From Macrostomum hystrix (Eukaryota > Platyhelminthes > Macrostomidae), in assembly GCA_950097015.1 (NCBI GenBank), contig CATNEN010000034.1, forward strand, positions 6,280,501 to 6,344,500: 64,000 nucleotides of DNA. Reading direction: 5' to 3'. Below the pieces are notes generated by a model. The model did no database searches, was not told the origin of the DNA, and saw nothing but the letters and a program-made list of their open reading frames with translations. Position numbers and translations under genes: made by a program. Of the stretch, positions 24,501 to 32,700 are shown in pieces (the first letter of the stretch is position 1; each line of letters begins with the position of its first letter).

Positions 24501-25878
24501 AGCGCAGGCGGTTATCGCCAGGCACTGGCCAGCGAGACTCGCCGCCTGCTTAGCCGCCCAGGATCTGCAAAGCCGGCCGGAGTTCTGCCAGTCCGCCAGG
24601 CTGTGTCCGAGGCTCCAGTCGACTCGGCCGGCCTCCGAGCTGCAGAGTCGAGCGGCGCAGCCGGCTGAGAAGCCGCTGTCGGGCATCGCTGCGCAATTAC
24701 CGGGCTGCGAGTCGGCGATCTCGCTAACGTAGGGGCGTTGATAGGAGAGATTCTGTATGAGATTAGATGTTAATAGATGAGATTCTGTATGAGATTGGAT
24801 GTTAATAGGTGAGATTCAGTATGAGATTGGATGCCGAAAGTGAGATTCTGTATGAGATTGGATGCTTATAGGTGAGATTCTGTATGAGATTGGATGCTGA
24901 ATGTTGAGATTCTGTATGAGATTGGATGCTGAATGTTGAGATTCAGTATGAGATTGGATGCTGATAGGTGAAATTCTGTATGAGATTAGATGCAAAAGGT
25001 GAGAAACTGTATGAGATTGGATGTTGAAATTTGAGATTCTGTATGTGAAATATGTGAAATTTGAAATTTAAGATATCGCATTAGAAAAATATAGAATAAA
25101 AAAGGATTCCCAAATCAGTTGGGTCAGATGTGCAGCCAGTGACACAGCGCAGCTATTGCACAGTGGCTTCCAAAGGCTGTGTACAGCTTGTCCAGTCCGT
25201 GGACTGGGGGAGGTCGCCACACTTACCCGAACTCCTGCCCCAGCTAATGCTGGCACCAACTTTCAGCTTGGCAAACTTAACCCACTAGAGCATCAAGTGT
25301 CTTGCTGATGTGTACAAATAGCTAAATTTGGGTCGAGATTCGAACCCATGACCTCTCATATTCAGATGTCCAAAGCTCTGAGCACTGGGCTACTAATACT
25401 CTTATATAAGCCCTAATGAAATATATGATTAAATCAAGATTTTGCTTTGTAGAAAATATTAACAATTGAGATCTTCCATGAGATGTGATTGGACTGCTAA
25501 CCTCACAGCCAGCCGCACGAATTGCCTGATCTCGCTCTGGACCAACAGTAGATCCCGCCTGAGCTGCGGACCCGCCGTCAGCTGCCACCACAGCTGCGGC
25601 AGCCACATCAGGCCGGCGTAGGCAAGCAGCGCAGTCGCTAGGTCGCGAGTTCGTGTTCCCACCGGCTGCTGCAGGTGGCACATCTGGCTGACAAATAGGA
25701 CCTGGGCAGCGCTGGCATTGCGATGGAGTTGGCATGCTCCAGGTGCGGTCGCGAGTTCGAGTCCAAACAGACTAATCGATAGAGTGAGTGGCCAGAACAC
25801 TGAGAATAGTTTGGCCAGGTGGTCTGGCAACAGCTCAATGCGAAAATTTGAGTAGTCGTCCAGGTAACCGCATGACAT
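17965..25878 (-). CDS. Pannexin/innexin-superfamily membrane channel (five exons)
   Basis: Five minus-strand exons (25878-25502, 24723-24213, 23517-23201, 19449-19060, 18532-17965) join in phase to about 720 residues. Four hydrophobic segments are visible: KLFSVFWPLTLSISLFGLE, LATALLAYAGLMW, CLAITACALVCCLAV and WALLGLAAGSAVG. The first predicted extracellular loop has two cysteines spaced C-x17-C, as in vertebrate pannexins, with an N-A-S glycosylation site. TM2 ends with LPQLWWQL, matching pannexin LPPLFWRF, followed by a pannexin-like cytoplasmic helix (RRDLLLVQSEIRQFV). The second loop has ERVC and SIVC cysteines. The segment DFHLMSLLCEANQSLL matches the pannexin C-terminal block around DLSLYNLFLEEN. 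These proteins form large-pore channels or gap junctions in the plasma membrane. The innexin YYQWV motif is absent. Exon ends of A, B and C are less certain than those of D and E. Confidence 0.75.
18624..18945 (+). mobile_element. SINE family A, copy in channel intron 4
   Basis: tRNA-derived head with box A-like gtggcagagcggttaacgcg and box B-like agttcgattcc. A body (cttgagggccaacctccaaggc, cactgcctgacgatgagaaa) and the 3' part ctcctcgctggctgcgggtct follow. Orientation is opposite to the host gene. Confidence 0.88.
19060..19449 (-). CDS. Channel gene exon 4
   Basis: Encodes SQPRSRRISIAELARTGGGG through NTILSAEPVP with a poly-Gly stretch. The donor CCGGTGCC|GTGAGT is strong and in phase 2. 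Acceptor CCGTCAG|CTCCCAG. Cytoplasmic region; RRISIAE is a plausible basophilic phosphorylation motif (inference). Confidence 0.72.
19526..19892 (+). mobile_element. SINE family A, full-length copy in channel intron 3
   Basis: Head gtggcagagcggttaacgcg, box B gagctcgattcctcgg, the same body as the copy at 18624, a 3' end tgcagccctccagcaaat and an ATT-rich tail (attattaatattatcattat). Oriented opposite to the host gene. Confidence 0.9.
20725..20990 (+). pseudogene. C2H2 zinc-finger gene relic
   Basis: Two and a half tandem C2H2 fingers are readable on the plus strand. The linker is LTHTGERPYSCSIC (three times, the last as THTGERPFVCSLC), with finger body LTFTQNSSVKAHM. In both complete fingers the codon after CSIC is a TAG stop (tgttagctgacc). 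The identical stop in both copies shows that an already broken finger was duplicated. The fragment ends in the 44-nt minisatellite. It lies inside intron 3 of the channel gene on the opposite strand. Confidence 0.85.
20995..21490. repeat. 44-nt minisatellite
   Basis: About 11 copies of a unit of 44 nt (acatcggacgcagagagaag then gtgacaagacactttggaca and gtgt). Some copies carry gtgttc for gtgtac. It starts at the 3' end of the zinc-finger relic. Located in channel intron 3. Confidence 0.93.
21960..22375. repeat. 19-nt minisatellite (tgaattctcattattgtca)
   Basis: About 15 copies of a 19-nt unit, flanked on both sides by a duplicated block (ttctctttcttttcatgaat, tcgctttcttctcattgtca) at about 21971 and 22288. 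The array therefore sits inside a larger duplication. Non-coding. Confidence 0.92.
23030..23235. repeat. Three-copy 60-70-nt repeat overlapping the end of channel exon 3
   Basis: Copies of gactttgaccttggagaatt / ccaatcagtgatcacgcaat / gcttgcgtacgtctcca occur near 23030, 23105 and 23155. The last 30-40 bases of exon 3 (minus strand, GGCTTCTCCAAGGTCAAAG) form a fourth, diverged copy. The donor region of the exon has been duplicated into the intron. Confidence 0.75.
23201..23517 (-). CDS. Channel gene exon 3 (post-TM4 cytoplasmic block)
   Basis: Acceptor CAACTCCAG|GTGCATCGC. Encodes VHRVRDVSFHLLPGFLTTDF and the pannexin-like block HLMSLLCEANQSLLIEAVLL. The 3' end is ambiguous: GAGAC|GTACGC fits the phase of the next exon, while AAG|GTCAAAG would not. 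Confidence 0.68.
23930..24205. repeat. Short (9-15-nt) ACAGACATT/ACAGATACT repeat
   Basis: Imperfect tandem copies of acagacattacagat and relatives fill most of channel intron 2 between exons at 24213 and 23517. The open frames it gives on both strands are repeat-driven. Confidence 0.9.
24213..24723 (-). CDS. Channel gene exon 2 (intracellular loop, TM3, EL2, TM4)
   Basis: Encodes MPDSGFSAGCAARLCSSEA, TM3 (LAITACALVCCLAVSPAPF), the second extracellular loop with ERVCHQTGG and SIVCPQLL, and TM4 (NWALLGLAAGSAVGATG). The left donor CACGAG|GTCCTG is a poor consensus and is kept because of phase. Confidence 0.7.
24745..25055. repeat. About 33-nt minisatellite in channel intron 1
   Basis: About nine copies of gagattctgtatgagattgg followed by atgttaatagg or atgctgaatgtt, with variable length. 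Sits between exon 2 and SINE family B. Confidence 0.9.
25095..25412 (-). mobile_element. tRNA-derived SINE, family B
   Basis: Read on the minus strand it starts with a tRNA-like head: box A tagcccagtgctcagagc and box B gggttcgaatctcgaccc, spaced as in tRNA genes. A body with tgctctagtgggttaagttt and ggagttcgggtaagtgtggc follows. Same strand as the host channel gene, in intron 1. The body differs from SINE family A. Ends are approximate and no target duplication was identified. Confidence 0.75.
25502..25878 (-). CDS. Channel gene exon 1 (N-terminus, TM1, EL1, TM2)
   Basis: ATG at 25878 gives MSCGYLDDYSNFRIELLPD, then TM1, the loop with C-x17-C (ACQLHRNAS to FVSQMC) and TM2 through LPQLWWQL. 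Two donors compete: GAG|GTTAGC at 25502 (phase fits acceptor TTAG|CGAG) and GCT|GTGAGG at 25507 (stronger; would need an acceptor 3' of the first). An upstream non-coding exon is possible. Confidence 0.72.
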
Positions 25879-26119
25879 TGTTCAGCAGTCGCGTGATGCG
25901 CGACTTAACTTAGTAAAATATAAGAATATAAAGGGATGCTTTACTGATAGCCAATTGGGCTTCAAGTAAATATCAACTGCACGCAGATTGGTCGGCCTAG
26001 TGTGGCAGCTTTTTTTGCAATCTCTTCGATTACTGCCCACTCAGTAGTATCAGTGAATATGCAATTCAAAGCAATTGTTTCCTGAAATTCTCATAATCCG
26101 AAATCCGATTATCCCACTG

Positions 26120-27670
26120 TGCTCAAGGTACGACTCAACCACCCCAATGTGCTCAAGCTACGAATCAAACATTCCACTTTGCTCAAGCTACGAATCAAAC
26201 ATTCCACTGTGCTCAAGCTACGAATCAAACATTCCACTGTGCTCAAGCTACGAATCAAACATTCCACTGTGCTCAAGCTACGACTCAACCACCCCACTGT
26301 GCTCAAGCTACGAATCAAACATTCCACTGTGCTCAAGCTACGAATCAAACATCACACTGTGCTCAAGCTACGAATCAAACATCACACTGTGCTCAAGCTA
26401 CGAATCAAACATTCCACTGTGCTCAAGCTACGACTCAACCACCCCACTGTGCTCAAGCTACGAATCAAACATCACACTGTGCTCAAGCTACGAATCAAAC
26501 ATCACACTGTGCTCAAGCTACGAATCAAACATCACACTGTGCTCAAGCTACGAATCAAACATTCCACTGTGCTCAAGCTACGACTCAACCACCCCACTGT
26601 GCTCAAGCTACGAATCAAACATCACACTGTGCTCAAGCTACGAATCAAACATCACACTGTGCTCAAGCTACGAATCAAACATTCCACTGTGCTCAAGCTA
26701 CGACTCAACCACCCCACTGTGCTCAAGCTACGAATCGAACATTCCACTGTGCTCAAGCTACGAATCAAACATCACACTGTGCTCAAGCTACGAATCAAAC
26801 ATCACACTGTGCTCAAGCTACGAATCAAACATCAAACTGTGCTCAAGCTACGACTCAACCACCCCACTGTGCTCAAGCTACGAATCGAACATCTCACTGT
26901 GCTCAAGCTACGAATCAAAAATCACACTGTGCTCAAGCTACGAATCAAACATTCCACTGTGCTCAAGCTACGACTCAACCACCCCACTGTGCTCAAGCTA
27001 CGAATTAAACATCACACTGTGATCAAGCTACGAATCAAACATCACACTGTGCTCAAGCTACGAATCGAACATCTCACTGTGCTCAAGCTACGAATCAAAC
27101 ATCTCACTGTGCTCAAGCTACGAATCAAACATCACACTGTGCTCAAGCTACGAATCGAACATCTCACTGTGCTCAAGCTACGAATCAACCACCCCACTGT
27201 GCTCAAGCTACGAATCGAACATCTCACTGTGCTCAAGCTACGAATCAAACATCTCACTGTGCTCAAGCTACGAATGAAACATCACACTGTGATCAAGCTA
27301 CGAATCAAACATCACACTGTGCTCAAGCTACGAATCAAACATCACACTGTGCTCAAGCTACGAATCAAACATCACACTGTGCTCAAGCTACGACTCAAAT
27401 ATCCCACTGTGCTCAAGCTACGGATCGAACATCACACTGTGCTCAAGCTACGAATCAAACATCACACTGTGCTCAAGCTACGAATCAAACATCACACTGT
27501 GATCAAGCTACGACTCAAATATCCCACTGTGCTCAAGCTACGGATCGAACATCACACTGTGATCAAGCTACGAATCAAACATCACACTGTGCTCAAGCTA
27601 CGAATCAAACATCACACTGTGATCAAGCTACGACTCAAATATCCCACTGTGCTCAAGCTACGGATCGAAC
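26120..27670. repeat. 30-nt minisatellite, about 51 copies
   Basis: Perfectly phased 30-nt units (cactgtgctcaagctacgaa plus tcaaacatca). Variants attcca, accaccc, atctca and atatccc recur in an ordered pattern, for example a tcaaccacccc copy every fifth or sixth unit early in the array. Because 30 is divisible by three, two plus-strand frames stay open for over 900 and 1600 bp, encoding LKLRIKHHTV-type repeats. No start context, splice site or conserved domain supports translation. Confidence 0.96.
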
Positions 27671-27677
27671 ATCCCGC

Positions 27678-27690
27678 GGCCAAACCGCAT
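27678..27690. repeat. Target-site duplication, left copy, of SINE A
   Basis: ggccaaaccgcat, identical to 28060-28072. Confidence 0.9.
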
Positions 27691-28059
27691 AATAATAATA
27701 ATAATAATTGCAGGAGGGCTGCGGGCAATGACACATAGTTTGGTGACACTAGACCCGCAGCCAGCGAGGAGGCAATTCTGCCCATTTCGCTGACTCCTGA
27801 GTACACACGCACACAGATACCGTACGCAGGCATACGCTCACACAGGTGTGTACATCTGCCCTGACTTTCTCATCGTCAGGCAGTGTACACTCGAACTGTG
27901 CCTTGGAGGTTGGCCCTCAAGGGCGTAAATTGCACGACAAGCCCCCAAGCATTCTCTCCGCGGCTGCGCCCCAAATAAATGTGGCCTCGCCGTGGAATCG
28001 AACTTAGGGACTGTGGTGCGAGTGGCAAACGCGTTAACCGCTCTGCCACCGACCCCCCA
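27691..28059 (-). mobile_element. SINE family A, full-length copy with target duplication
   Basis: 369 bp on the minus strand. The tRNA-like head is at the right end (gtggcagagcggttaacgcg read in reverse, with a box B-type gttcgattccacgg). The body matches 18624 and 19526, and an (ATT)n tail lies at the left end (aataataataataataattg). It is bounded by a perfect 13-bp duplication, ggccaaaccgcat. It lies immediately to the right of the 30-nt minisatellite. Confidence 0.95.
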
Positions 28060-28072
28060 GGCCAAACCGCAT
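28060..28072. repeat. Target-site duplication, right copy, of SINE A
   Basis: ggccaaaccgcat, identical to 27678-27690. Confidence 0.9.
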
Positions 28073-29628
28073 GGTGATTTCAACATTAAAAAGATGCAAT
28101 TGGATCCAATTACGAGTATGCAGTGATGATTGTTTCTGATGTGCTTTGCCGATAAGCGAGAGTCTCTATTTAAAACAGATGTTTTATGTTGTAAAAATTA
28201 AGTATTTAATTTGCACATTGCTTTTCAGTCCTAGTTGCGAGTAGTATATACGTGCATAAACAATATTGTGCGCTATAAAAATATGAATTTCAGTTTTACA
28301 TAGACTTACATAGGTCAATTAAATTAAAGCGAAAATCGGGTAATTATGTAGGTGTCTAACGAACAAAAAACTTGGGATTTTCGATATGAATGCAACGGCC
28401 GATATTTAATCATGGCTATTTGTATGCATGCATAAGCCTATATGTACACGAAAATAAAATTTAAATTAAATGAAAAACACGTGCACTTAGAAGCTTCTAA
28501 TGCTACTCATAGTAGACGATTCCAAAAAAGCTAATAAAATCCGAATCATAGTACTGGATAGATACGCATATTCAAGGTTCAGGCGCAAGCAGCTTGTGAA
28601 TTGTGAATTGCCATATCGAAACATGAATAAAGTTTATGCGACATATCTTTGCCAATCTAAAATGTTATTTTGCGAGAACCTTAGAAAAGATCACGTGAAG
28701 CATGACAGATGATATGCATATGTGAAATATCCTATTTCACATATGCTCTAAAATCACTATTGAAACCATTTAAAAAAATGACAAGGAGGTAGAAATATTT
28801 CTTAATAAAAAATTGGTCTTCCTAATTATCACTGATCTCTACTTATCAGCTAATTGCACAAAAAGTCTAAATAAATAGTAATAATATCGAGATTGCCACA
28901 TATAGACAAAAAGCAGGGCTTAAGGCTGCAAATAGAAATGTGGATATAGAAAAAATAGGAAATTGTGTGAAATTGCAAAGATTTGTTAAGCTGCACTTAA
29001 TAAATGGCGGAGTCCGAAGGGTCCGAAGCGAACGCGCAAATTTTTACGCGAAAAAAAGCAAAAAAAACAACACTATTATTCTCAACCAGAGAATTCTTAC
29101 TACTTGACCCGAGTAGTAAGTAGCATCTGGTGATTGTTGCGGTTGTTTTAAAAAAATACCTTTTGCATTTGTAGCCAATAAAAAGCGTTTAAAAGCTGAA
29201 TCGATTAAAATGAGGCGTGTATTTGTGTGCGTGAGAGAATATGTGAAAAAAATAATGTAAGAAAAAGCTGAGATAGTATACAGTGTTGCGAAAAGATTTT
29301 GTCGGCTATTATTTGACGAAAACTGTACTTGATTTGAAAAAAAACTTCGAAAAGTTGACTTAAAAAAATTCACCTTAATATCCAAATACTTGACCTTGAT
29401 TTGGGAAATTATTAATTCTAAGAAAAAGCCTGCAAAGGGGTCGGGGATCGTATTACTGCCTTGTGACGCAGACTGAACTCGTTTCATTAAAAATAGTTAG
29501 CTTGCTTTGCTGTGGCATGAAATACAGATTGAACAGTTTTTACACTACAAGCGATGCTAAAACACGCTTTAGAAAAAAATTCATTAGGGAGAAATGTGGA
29601 GGACAAAAATGACATTCACACGCGTTTT
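28073..29628. other. AT-rich spacer, no gene seen
   Basis: Non-coding AT-rich DNA between the SINE and the stop codon of the 4.1-type gene. It must contain that gene's 3' UTR. I see no clear AATAAA on the minus strand. Short open stretches at 28500 (+) and 29487 (-) have no recognisable content. Confidence 0.5.
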
Positions 29629-29742
29629 TTACACGTCGCTCTCCTGAACAGTGGCCATGCACGAAGCATTCACAGAGTTCTCGTCAACCGTTGTGTCGCC
29701 TTTGTTTAGACCCGTCTGTTGATAGATCGCATCATTAAGGAA
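29629..29742 (-). CDS. 4.1-type exon 17: end of C-terminal domain and stop
   Basis: Acceptor AAATTGCAG|TTCCTT, phase 0. Encodes [16 protein letters not shown] and on to VQESDV with TAA at 29629. LNDAI corresponds to the LAQAI helix of 4.1 C-terminal domains. Confidence 0.78.
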   Translation of the reverse strand, partial: FLNDAIYQQTGLNKGDTTVDENSVNASCMATVQESDV

Positions 29743-32700
29743 CTGCAATTTATATGTGCAGAGCAAGCGTATGATACCCCGAAACTTGGTATTTTAAATC
29801 AAAATTATTTACAATCAGCACGATCTGATTGGCCGGCAAAATGGGGTGGATGGTGAGGGCCGCAGCGAAGGAGTGGGATGTGTCGGAGGCAGCGGTATTG
29901 GAGTGAGGTTGGTGTCGGGGGTATGCGGCGAAGGAGTGAGGTGGGTGCTGTTGTGCCCGTAGCGGAGTGAGGTGGATGTTGGGGTGGCCCGCAGTTAGGG
30001 AATAAGGTGGAAGTCAGGGCCACACCTCTACAACTGTTGCTTAACACACGACTAGTCTGCCGCTGGCTTCAGGCACGACTCACCACTCACCAGACAGTCT
30101 CACCACTGTATGCTTAACAAAGCGCTTATTTGTAAGGGAAATTCTCTAGAACATAAAAAATATTCTTCTGTAGAAATAGTTAGAAGCCGAAGTACCGAAA
30201 GAAATTTTTTATGGAAAACAATTTAGAAGAAAAAATACAAGGCAAAATTTTCAACATATCTGACAAAACAAAGAATTTAAGTACTAACAAAATGTTTTAG
30301 AATAGCCAAAGCAATTTGAGTATTTAAAGTTTTTAAACATGTACAGTTATAGAGAAGAAATCTATTCTAGATAGGTACTTAAAGAGGCTATAAAGAAAAC
30401 AATTAAGACGTAAATGCTTTCCATGTTAATAACTGACCAGACTATACATACCGGATGTATGCTCTTTACTTACTCATTGTTGATCGGCCTTCATATTTAA
30501 GGGTCGTTTTAGCATGGTTATAATAATATCGCTCACAGCATCCTTTTCTAGCTTTTAAATACTCCTACTCTGCAAACCCAGTTCAATAGCTAATCCCTCA
30601 CCGACTCATCCGCGGCGTCGCCATCGCCCGAGATGACCAAATTTCGTCGAGTTATTCTAGTCTCGCGACGAACCTCGGGCACGCCGTTAATCTGTTGAGT
30701 TTTAGTATGAAAAAAATAAATTTAGCAGCAAAGTGCGGAGTGGCGTGGCGCAAGCGGCGGAGGAGTGAGGTGGGTGTCAGAGGCTCGCGGAGGAGTGAGG
30801 TGGATGTCAGGGCTCGGAGAGGAGGAGTGAGGTGGGTGTCTGAAGCCCGCGGCAGACGAGTCGTGTGTTGGGCAACAGTTGTAGAGAAGTGAGGTGGGTG
30901 TCAGAGGCTAGCGGAGGAGGAGTGAGGTGGGTGTCTGAAGCTAGCGGAGGAGGAGGAGCTAAGGAGATAGGTGTTGGACAACAGTTGTTGAGGAGTGGGG
31001 TAGGTAGGTGTTAGCCGCATTCGGTGGAGCAGGAAAATTCACATTCAATTGGAAACATGAACCAAGATCTTTCTCCACTCTCACTCACAGTTCTCTCTAG
31101 AAGAGGGCCACCATCGGCGCCCTGGCCACCGCCGTGACTGTCGAAACAGGGCGGGCCGTGGGTTGCGTGCGACTCCACCACCTTGTTGGTGATGACTTTG
31201 CGCACTTGACGCCGCCGCACCACCTTCTTGGTGATCCGGCTGCCGTGCTCGTCAGTGAAGGTCATCACCTCTTCCTCGGGCTCGCCGATTTCTTCGCTCT
31301 AAATTTGAGCGGAATAAAATAGTAGCTCTGTTAACCTATTGCCTCTAAGTCTCACCTGTCCTTATTAAAGTCACTCTCAGTCTCACCTGTTAACTTCCCT
31401 GTCTCACCTGTTAACTTCCCTGTCTCACCTGTAAACTTCCCTGTCTCACCTTTTAACTTTCCTGTCTCACCTACTACGTTACAGCAAAACACTCGTAAAA
31501 AACGGTGAACGAATCTAATAAGCTTAGTAACAAAGTATTGCGCATAAAAACAAGGTATCAACTGTGCGAGCGAGCCCTACGTGGGTGACGTAAGTCTTCT
31601 CAGTTGGCTGCATGTCCAGGTGATGGTGATGACTGGGGTAGCTGTCCCTGGCGCAGCAGTCCATGGGCACGGTGGGTATGGCCATCGGCTTGGCTAGCGA
31701 ATCGTCATCCAGGCAGTAGTCTTCGGGTCGCTTTGTAATATGAGAAAGAAAAATATGATTCAAGTATTGATATTTCTAGTCTATATTGTCATTCGCCTAC
31801 TAGTGAGCATGCAATACACTACTTAGAGTAGGTGACTTAAAATTGCGAATCGAGTTTGTAATATAATTATATAGTGTGCTCAACATGGCCATATGTGACA
31901 TGTTTGTATTGCAAATTCTGTGCGAACCAATCAATAGCGAACCACACCTACTCACTACACTACCTGACTTTAGTTTATCACCTCGGTACCCCAGTCTCCC
32001 TTAACTCAGTCTCCCTCACCCAGTCTCCCTCACCACAGTCTCCCTCAACCCAGTCTCCCTCAACCCAGTCTCCCTCACCTCAGTCTCCCTCACCTCAGTC
32101 TCCCTCACCACAGTCTCCCTCAACCCAGTCTCCCTCACCCCAATCTCCCTCACCTCAGTCTCCCTCACCTCAGTCTCCCTCACCTCAGTCTCCCTCACCT
32201 CAGTCTCCCCCACCCCAGTCTCCCTCAACCCAGTCTCCCTCACCCCAATCTCCCTCAACCCAATCTCCCTCACCTCAGTCTCCCTCACCACAGTCTCCCT
32301 CAACCCAGTCTCCCTCACCCCAATCTCCCTCACCTCAGTCTCCCTCACCACAGTCTCCCTCAACCCAGTCTCCCTCACCCCAATCTCCCTCACCTCAGTC
32401 TCCCTCACCTCAGTCTCCCTCACCCCAATCTCCCTCACCTCAGTCTCCCTCACCTCAGTCTCCCTCACCCCAGTCTCTCTCACCCCAGTCTCCCTCACCC
32501 CAGTCTCCCTCACCCCAATCTCCCTCACCCCAGTCTCCCTCACCACAGTCTCCCTCAACCCAGTCTCCCTCACCCCAATCTCCCTCACCTCAGTCTCCCT
32601 CACCCCAGTCTCCCTCACCTCAGTCTCCCTCACCTCAGTCTCCCTCACCCCAGTCTCTCTCACCCCAGTCTCCCTCACCCCAGTCTCCCTCACCCCAATC

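Noticed and set aside
25322-25735. A coding exon on the minus strand across 25322-25500
   Set aside because: The stretch is the SINE B tRNA-like head and flanking intron. The coding part ends at the 25502-25507 donor.
26120-27670. Regular 30-nt repeat as a possible CRISPR array
   Set aside because: Units are head-to-tail with no unique spacers, in a clearly eukaryotic gene context.
26119-27738. A 539-codon plus-strand open frame of LKLRIKHHTV repeats
   Set aside because: It is a 30-nt minisatellite whose period is divisible by three. A second frame is also open, and there is no start context, splice support or domain.
31089-31298. A separate ankyrin gene
   Set aside because: Only one short basic motif is ankyrin-like, and both splice phases fit the 4.1-type gene.
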